Assembly: GCA_038250905.1 (NCBI GenBank)
Contig: JBBSBV010000018.1
Span: 25,231 to 89,230, forward strand
From: JAENVU01 sp038250905
GTDB taxonomy: Bacteria > Actinomycetota > Acidimicrobiia > IMCC26256 > JAENVU01
DNA length: 64,000 nt
Reading direction: 5' to 3'
The translations under genes and the position numbers were made by a program. Below the pieces are notes generated by a model. The model saw only the letters and a list, made by a program, of their open reading frames with translations. It was not told where the DNA came from and searched no databases. This document shows positions 59,222 through 64,000 of the stretch, piece after piece (position 1 is the stretch's first letter; each line of letters starts with the position of its first letter).

Positions 59222-60461
59222 AGGCCTTCACTCGGTAGTAGGTGGTACTGACCTTGCTGCTCGTGGTCGACTTCGTGAGCGCGCTGGTGCTCGACTGCAG
59301 CACCCAGACAGTGCCGTCGGAGCTGGTGTAGACGTGGTAACCGACGAGGTAGAGGTCGGTCGCGGCGCTCCACGTGAGGTTGGTCGTGCGGTTGCTGCCC
59401 GAGCAGGACACGGTGCGCGTGAAGGTCGCCGGGGTCGTGGGTGGCGTCGTGTCGAGGATGATCGACTGGTTCACGAGGCTGGTCCACGAGCCGGAGGAGC
59501 CGTTGCGCACGCGGCCGGAGATGGTCTTGGTGCCGTCACCGGTCGCCAGGGTCCACGCCAGGTTTGGGCTGGTGTTCGAGTACGCGACGTCGGAACTCCA
59601 GGTGGAGCCGCCGTTGTTGGAGAAGCCGGCGAGCACCGTGCCCGGACAGCCGGTGAGGGCCATGGTGATGGTCACGGTGGTGCTCGAGGTGTACCCAACG
59701 GTCGCGCCGCTGCTGCCGGCGATGCTGAAGCTCCCACAGAGCCCGGAGGGGGTCGTCGTGGTCGTCGTGCTGCTGCTCGTGGTCGTCGTTGTGGACGACG
59801 ACGTCGTCGTGCTGCCGTTGTCGGGCAGGTTCACCGTGCCGTTCGTCAGGACCACCGACTCGCGGAGCAGACGACTGCCACCGACGGTCGGGAGGGTTGC
59901 GTACTTCACCACCACGCTCAGGCGCTTCAGGTTCTGGGTCCCCGGAATGGAGGGATCGTCCACCCACGTGACGTACTGGTACACGCTCACGATCGTGGTC
60001 CCGACCGTCACCGGGGTCTCGATGTGGGTGATCGGACCTGTGCCCGACGCGACGATGAGCGCCTCGTTCTGGCCGGTGCCGGTCACGTCGTAGTTCGCGC
60101 CGTTGGCGCTCACGTAGTAGTCGGGATCGGTGGGGTCGGTGCTGTGGACCGGCGCGGAGTCGAGCGCCATGGTCGAGTAGTCGACGTCGCGCAATTGTTC
60201 GAGCCGCTGGTTGGCGACGTTCTCCGCCACTTGGCGGGAGCGGGCGAGCTGGATGGCCTTGTAGTCGACCCCGACCGAGAGTGCGATTCCGCTCAGGATG
60301 AGCGCGACCAGCGAGATCGCGACCATCAACTCGACGAGGGTCATGCCGACCTCGCCGCGACGAGCGCGGTGCGCCAGGCGTACGAGGACGCGCGGCCGGA
60401 GGTGCCCGCGGCCGGCGTCAGCCGGACGCACCGTTCCTCCTCGTTTCCAGCGCGCCGTCAT
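59154..60461 (-). CDS. Minor type IV prepilin with Ser/Thr linker and Ig/FN3-like domain (PilV-like)
   Basis: This 435-residue protein has an Arg-rich leader of about 39 residues ending RRGEVG|MTLVELMVAISLVALILSGIALSV, with Glu at +5. A pilin domain of about 140 residues follows, then a Ser/Thr linker (STTTSSSTTTTTSSS type). The C-terminal part has an Ig-like domain and an FN3-like domain (FTRTVSCSGSNRTTNLTWSAATD, YYRVKAYDAAGNES). Such an adhesive module on a minor pilin suggests a tip adhesin. ATG 60461 follows GGGAA. It is the first gene of the leftward minor-pilin operon. Confidence 0.83.
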   Translation of the reverse strand: MTARWKRGGTVRPADAGRGHLRPRVLVRLAHRARRGEVGMTLVELMVAISLVALILSGIALSVGVDYKAIQLARSRQVAENVANQRLEQLRDVDYSTMALDSAPVHSTDPTDPDYYVSANGANYDVTGTGQNEALIVASGTGPITHIETPVTVGTTIVSVYQYVTWVDDPSIPGTQNLKRLSVVVKYATLPTVGGSRLLRESVVLTNGTVNLPDNGSTTTSSSTTTTTSSSTTTTTTPSGLCGSFSIAGSSGATVGYTSSTTVTITMALTGCPGTVLAGFSNNGGSTWSSDVAYSNTSPNLAWTLATGDGTKTISGRVRNGSSGSWTSLVNQSIILDTTPPTTPATFTRTVSCSGSNRTTNLTWSAATDLYLVGYHVYTSSDGTVWVLQSSTSALTKSTTSSKVSTTYYRVKAYDAAGNESSATSKIALSKNQCS

Positions 60462-60831
60462 GTGGATTCCCGGGACTCGGCCGAGGTTCTTGGATGAACC
60501 TTGGATCTCTCCTGTCCATCGGCACCCGATCCGAGTCAGCTGTAGGGGCTTCTGGACGCCGCGAGGCAGAAATATGGCCGCAGTACTGGGCCTTTCGGCC
60601 CACCGGACCATCGGGGTCGGTGCCGGCCGGAACCGCGTTGGGGGTGGATCCCGGTCGCCGCGGGATACGCGCGCGCGGGTAAAGCTGTTTGCTACGAAGG
60701 TACCGAGGAATATGCGGAAGACCGGAATGACCGGAGAGGGAACGATGGTGCAGACCCTGGGAAATCCCGGATTGGTCCGAGAAGCGGTAAAGGACAACCG
60801 CCCCCTTCCTCACCTCCACCACACTCACGGC
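60462..60831. other. 370-bp divergent region between pilus operon and two-component genes
   Basis: Promoters for the minor-pilin operon and the response regulator should lie here. Visible palindromes are GGGCC-TTTC-GGCCC (60588-60601), AGGTTC-TTGGAT-GAACCT (60484-60501) and ATCGG-CAC-CCGAT. In minus-strand orientation they form hairpins in the pilin-mRNA leader. No riboswitch consensus was matched. An alternative in-frame response-regulator start with a good SD lies at 60745. Confidence 0.5.
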
Positions 60832-61497
60832 ATGCGCATCCTGCTGGTGGAGGACGATGCCGCCCTGGCTGCGAATGTGAAGGCGGCGCTGACCTCCAAC
60901 TCCCATTCGGTACAGATCGCTCCGAATGGCCGGTCTGCACTCGCCGCGTCCGATTACGACCTCGTGCTCCTCGATCTCCACCTGCCCGACCTCGACGGGC
61001 GCGAGGTGTGCCGCGAGCTGCGGCGCCGCGACGAGGATGTGCCGATCATGATGGTCACCGCCGCCGGCGAAGAACTCGATCGCGTCCTCGGGTTCGAACT
61101 CGGCGCGGACGACTACCTCGTGAAGCCGTACAGCCTGCGCGAGCTCCTGGCTCGGATTCGGGTGATCGGCCGCCGCTCATTGCCGCGGCGTGAGTCGGAG
61201 CACACCCTGGACGTCGGCCGCCACGTGCGGATCGACCGCCGCACCCGGCGCGTGTACCTCGACGTCACGGAGGTGCACCTCACGCCGAAGGAGTTCGACG
61301 TCCTCACCTACCTCTGTGAGGACGCGGGCGCCGCCTGCCGGCGGGACGAGATCATCGAACACGTGTGGGGGGCCCACTGGTTCGGGCCCACGAAGACGCT
61401 CGACGCGCACGTCGCCGCGATCCGACGCAAGCTCGACGGCGGGCTGCGGATCGTGGCGTTGCGCGGGGTTGGCTTCCGCGTCGAACCCGTGGCGTGA
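60832..61497 (+). CDS. OmpR-family response regulator
   Basis: This 221-residue regulator has a receiver domain with MRILLVEDDAAL, phospho-acceptor Asp48 in VLLDLHLPDLDG, and Lys98 in YLVKPYS. The C-terminal winged-helix DNA-binding domain includes LTPKEFDVLTYLCEDAG and TLDAHVAAIRRKLD. ATG 60832 matches the family start but has no SD; ATG 60745 has GGAGAGGG upstream and would add 29 residues. The GTGA overlap couples it to the kinase. Divergent placement makes the minor-pilin operon a possible target. Confidence 0.93.
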   Translation: MRILLVEDDAALAANVKAALTSNSHSVQIAPNGRSALAASDYDLVLLDLHLPDLDGREVCRELRRRDEDVPIMMVTAAGEELDRVLGFELGADDYLVKPYSLRELLARIRVIGRRSLPRRESEHTLDVGRHVRIDRRTRRVYLDVTEVHLTPKEFDVLTYLCEDAGAACRRDEIIEHVWGAHWFGPTKTLDAHVAAIRRKLDGGLRIVALRGVGFRVEPVA

Positions 61498-64000
61498 CGC
61501 GCCGACTCTTCGCCGCCCTGCTCGCGGTCTCGGTGGCCGTGCTCGTCGTCTTCGACGTGTTCGTCCAGGACACCGCGCGGGTTGCCGCCGAACGTCGGGC
61601 CGTGATCGACATCGAGCGGAACGCGTTCGAGATGGCGATCCTCGTGCAGGACAACCTCGAGGACCCGCCGGGTCCGGCGGCGCGGCGGCGCATCGCCGAT
61701 TGGACGACGACCGCGGCGCGGCGGGCGAGCTCGACCATCGCGGTCACGGATCGCACCGGGTCGTTGGTCGCGGTCGCCCCGGCTTCACGCCCGCGGGGAC
61801 TCCGGCAGGTGCTCGAACGCCAGGCGATTCCGGGGCTGGGTCAGTCGGGTGGCAACGCGAGTGCACGCACGATTCGGGTCGCCGACCACGACTACGAGGT
61901 CATCCGGGTTCCCATCAAGTCGAACCGCGGGATCGTCGGTGTGGTCGTCATCGCGAAACGGAGCTCGGTGTTGTCGGCGGCCGCGGCTGCCCAGGCGAAG
62001 TACTTCACGCCGGTCCTGTTGCTGGCGATCGGTTTGTCGGCGCTGCTCGCCCTCATCGTGGCGCGGGCCGTCGTGCGGCCGCTCGGCCAACTGGTGCGCG
62101 CGACCCGGTCGATCGCCAGCGAGGACTCCGCGCCGATCGTGGAGGTCAGCGGCCCGAAGGAGATCCGCGAGCTGGCCGAGGCCTTCAACGCGATGAGCGC
62201 GCGGGTCCAGACGACCCTCGACCGCCAGGCGCAGTTCGCGAGCGACGTCTCGCACCAACTGCGGACCCCCCTCACCACGATCGGCACGGGGATGGAGTTC
62301 ATCCGCCACCGCTACCTTGTCGGCGACGTGGATTCCTCGTTGGACACGTTCGTCCGCGTGCGGGACGAGGTGGGGCGCATGAAGCGGCTCGTGGAGGGCC
62401 TCCTCGTGCTGTCGCGGGTGGTCGACGGTGAGGCCGAACGGGAACCGGCCGACGTCGGTTCGATCGCGCGGGCGCGCGCGGACGCGTGGCGCGACCTCGC
62501 GCACGAGGAGCACATCGAGATCGAGTTCGACGCGCCGGTGCCGGTGCGAGCGCTGGTCGTCGAAGGCGCGGTCGAGCAGATCCTCGACAATCTCATCGAG
62601 AACGCGGTCGAAGCCGCCCCGAGGGACTCGACCATCGGGATCGTGGTCGCGGCGGCCGGCCCCGACGTGATCGTGACGGTCAGCGATACCGGACCCGGCC
62701 TCCCGGTGGAGGACCGGGAGCGGGCGTTCGATCGGTTCTGGCGGGGGGCCGCGTCGCACGGGGAGGGCCTCGGCATCGGCCTGACCATCGTGCGCGACCT
62801 GGCCCGAGCCTGCGGCGGAGACGTGCGACTGGAGCCGGGCCGGCACGGGGGAGTCACCGCGGTCGTGCGGCTCGAGTCGGCGCTGGACCCGGACGGTCCT
62901 CCGGACGACGGTACGAAACCGAGCGGCGTCGGGTCTGGGACCGCGATGCGTCTGAGCCGTTACCTCCGGCTCCGAGCGCCGGGATCGGCCCGTACCGTCG
63001 AGCACGAGGTCTGGCGCGAGATGGGGGAGCCGCTGCCGTCGGCGCCCGTAGACGAGCACGCCATGGACCTGCTCGCGTACGGGACGGCCCGGCGCGTGAC
63101 CGCCCAGCTACCGCCGGACGAACATCTCGACGACCTCACCGACATCGAGCGTGCCTTCGCCGCGCTGCCGCCGGCCGAGGCCGACGTGCTCGCGTTGACT
63201 GTGGCCGCCGGACTGCATCCGAACGAGACAGCACAGGTCGTCGGTACCTCGATCGGGCGGGTGCGGTACCTCGGCTGGCGGGGTCGGTCGCGGCTGAGGC
63301 ATGCGACGTCACGATCCGAAGTCGACGAGTTCTTGCGCCGCCACGCCGATCGTGAGGAGACCACCGTCGGGGGGCGGACGACCGGGGACGAGCGGGGCGC
63401 GGTCCCCGTCGCGTTCGGGGTCCCGTCGTGGGCCCGCCATGCGCCACGGTCTCGCCGCACTGTGTTCGCGGTTTCGCTCGTGGGGCTCGGCTCGTTGGCG
63501 CTGGCTTCGGTCGCGGCCGCGAGCGGTTCGCTCCCGGACCCGGTGCAGCACGCGATGGCGCGTGCTGTCTCGCATCTCGGCATTTCGTTGCCGGACCCCG
63601 AACCACCGAGCAGGCCCGCGCCACACGGATCCGGCTCGGGACGGGGGCCGGGTTCGCACCGCGAGCCGATCGCCGGGAACACCGATCGCAATCGGGGCCG
63701 GTCCGAGTCGGGCACCGCCTCCGCCTCCGCCTCCGCCTCGACCTCGGTTCCGGTTGGGTCGACGTCGCCCATCACGAGTGTGTCCGGCTCGTCCCCCACC
63801 ACCGCGCCCGGCAACGGTGCGGCGAACGGCAACGGGAACGGGAACGGTGCGGCGAACGGCAACGGCAAGGCGAACGGGGTCGGGAACGGCAACGGTGCGG
63901 CGAACGGCAACGGCAAGGCGAACGGGGTCGGGAACGGCAACGGTGCGGCGAACGGCAACGGCAAGGCGAACGGGGTCGGGAACGGCAACGGTGCGGCGAA
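61494..64000 (+). CDS. Histidine kinase fused in frame to sigma-region-4-like HTH, membrane segment and Gly/Asn repeats (partial)
   Basis: The GTG at 61494 overlaps the regulator stop. Over 835 codons follow without a stop to the window end. The kinase part has TM1 (about 4-24), an extracellular sensor domain, TM2 (about 170-190), HAMP, the DHp His254 in SDVSHQLRTPLTT, the N-box DNLIENAVEAA, DTGPGL and GEGLGIGLTIV, ending near residue 465. From about residue 485 comes a new segment. Residues 555-600 read LPPAEADVLALTVAAGLHPNETAQVVG, which resembles sigma region 4. A membrane helix follows (VFAVSLVGLGSLALASVAA, about 657-676), then Ser/Ala and Gly/Asn-rich repeats. Codon use is coding throughout. 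A fused gene or a missed stop/frameshift at the junction near 62900-62950 are the two explanations. Confidence 0.82.
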   Translation, partial: MTRRLFAALLAVSVAVLVVFDVFVQDTARVAAERRAVIDIERNAFEMAILVQDNLEDPPGPAARRRIADWTTTAARRASSTIAVTDRTGSLVAVAPASRPRGLRQVLERQAIPGLGQSGGNASARTIRVADHDYEVIRVPIKSNRGIVGVVVIAKRSSVLSAAAAAQAKYFTPVLLLAIGLSALLALIVARAVVRPLGQLVRATRSIASEDSAPIVEVSGPKEIRELAEAFNAMSARVQTTLDRQAQFASDVSHQLRTPLTTIGTGMEFIRHRYLVGDVDSSLDTFVRVRDEVGRMKRLVEGLLVLSRVVDGEAEREPADVGSIARARADAWRDLAHEEHIEIEFDAPVPVRALVVEGAVEQILDNLIENAVEAAPRDSTIGIVVAAAGPDVIVTVSDTGPGLPVEDRERAFDRFWRGAASHGEGLGIGLTIVRDLARACGGDVRLEPGRHGGVTAVVRLESALDPDGPPDDGTKPSGVGSGTAMRLSRYLRLRAPGSARTVEHEVWREMGEPLPSAPVDEHAMDLLAYGTARRVTAQLPPDEHLDDLTDIERAFAALPPAEADVLALTVAAGLHPNETAQVVGTSIGRVRYLGWRGRSRLRHATSRSEVDEFLRRHADREETTVGGRTTGDERGAVPVAFGVPSWARHAPRSRRTVFAVSLVGLGSLALASVAAASGSLPDPVQHAMARAVSHLGISLPDPEPPSRPAPHGSGSGRGPGSHREPIAGNTDRNRGRSESGTASASASASTSVPVGSTSPITSVSGSSPTTAPGNGAANGNGNGNGAANGNGKANGVGNGNGAANGNGKANGVGNGNGAANGNGKANGVGNGNGAA
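63846..64000 (+). repeat. 48-bp tandem repeats encoding Ala/Asn/Gly/Lys-rich 16-mers
   Basis: The unit starting GGTGCGGCGAACGGCAACGG recurs exactly every 48 bases at 63846, 63894, 63942 and 63990 and continues past the window edge. Each unit encodes a 16-residue low-complexity segment (ANGNGKANGVGNGNG core) of the kinase-fusion ORF. Perfect copies indicate recent expansion. Confidence 0.95.

Noticed and set aside
60462..60831. Possible c-di-GMP (GEMM-type) riboswitch, suggested by a GAAA-loop hairpin in the pilin leader and AAAGCTGTTTGCTACGAAGGTACC on the plus strand
   Set aside because: The conserved core segments of GEMM RNAs (GGCAAACC and ACGCAAAGCC-like) are missing on both strands. A covariance-model search would settle it.
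62960..63988. Minus-strand frame with PFPTPFALPLPF repeats at the right edge
   Set aside because: It is the reverse reading of the 48-bp repeats and sigma-4-like segment of the kinase fusion; no start context or signal.

Overview
The window looks like a chromosomal segment of a high-GC Gram-positive actinomycete, most likely of the class Acidimicrobiia. The G+C content is about two thirds by eye, with strong GC3 bias and frequent GTG starts. Supporting markers are a CBS-less GuaB3 beside guaA, FadD19-type acyl-CoA synthetases, a separate small B12-binding mutase subunit beside sucCD, numerous amidohydrolase, phytanoyl-CoA dioxygenase and monooxygenase genes, and type IV pilins. The taxonomic call is an inference. 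No rRNA, tRNA, CRISPR array, insertion sequence or prophage was recognised.

Layout. 0-0.75 kb: the 5' end of a pilT-like ATPase gene (running off the left edge) is divergent from a type IV prepilin gene. 0.75-10.3 kb: an acyl-CoA synthetase, a secreted SGNH hydrolase, a CoA-type Nudix hydrolase, guaB3-guaA, a DyP peroxidase and a beta-propeller lipoprotein. 10.3-13.3 kb: dtd, a small unknown and the helicase pcrA. 14-24 kb: a housekeeping block with a B12-binding mutase subunit, sucCD, purN-purH, folD, icd, a J-domain protein, mdh and ogt. 24-27.5 kb: an unusual locus with a winged-helix-like protein plus an alpha/beta hydrolase on one strand. Divergent from it is a coupled trio consisting of a stand-alone PEP-utiliser phosphohistidine domain and two unrecognised proteins. 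27.5-32.2 kb: a glycerol operon glpD / alkyl-DHAP-synthase-like flavoprotein / glpK.

32.3-43.6 kb: a secreted PKD-like protein; an operon of acyl-CoA synthetase, a NYN-type nuclease with S1-like domain and histone-H1-like tail, and a rhodanese; a VOC protein; a large secreted DUF11-type protein; and a 1273-residue protein with the architecture of animal soluble adenylyl cyclase (two cyclase domains, NTPase, TPR). 44-48.7 kb: a nitroreductase / LOG-like / Baeyer-Villiger-type monooxygenase / enoyl-CoA hydratase cluster. 48.8-53.2 kb: a secreted propeller-PKD-CBM protein, a GH5 endoglycoceramidase-like lipoprotein and a PAP2-type membrane phosphatase. 53-57 kb: a phytanoyl-CoA dioxygenase and two amidohydrolases, then a membrane protein. 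57.1-60.5 kb: a three-gene minor-pilin operon. 60.8-64 kb: an OmpR-type response regulator translationally coupled to a histidine kinase. The kinase frame continues without a stop into a sigma-region-4-like helix-turn-helix, a membrane segment and Gly/Asn-rich repeats, and runs off the right edge.

How the genes work together. Pilus genes flank both ends of the window, and the two-component pair sits head to head with the minor-pilin operon, so it is a candidate regulator of it. The central block supplies TCA-cycle and purine/one-carbon functions. The many acyl-CoA, dioxygenase, amidohydrolase and monooxygenase genes point to catabolism of lipids or aromatic/isoprenoid-like substrates. The strongest candidates for something new are the kinase-sigma4 fusion, the phosphohistidine-domain locus, the sAC-like cyclase and the nuclease with an H1-like tail. 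A 77-bp dispersed intergenic repeat and a triplicated guaA stop region are additional sequence-level oddities.
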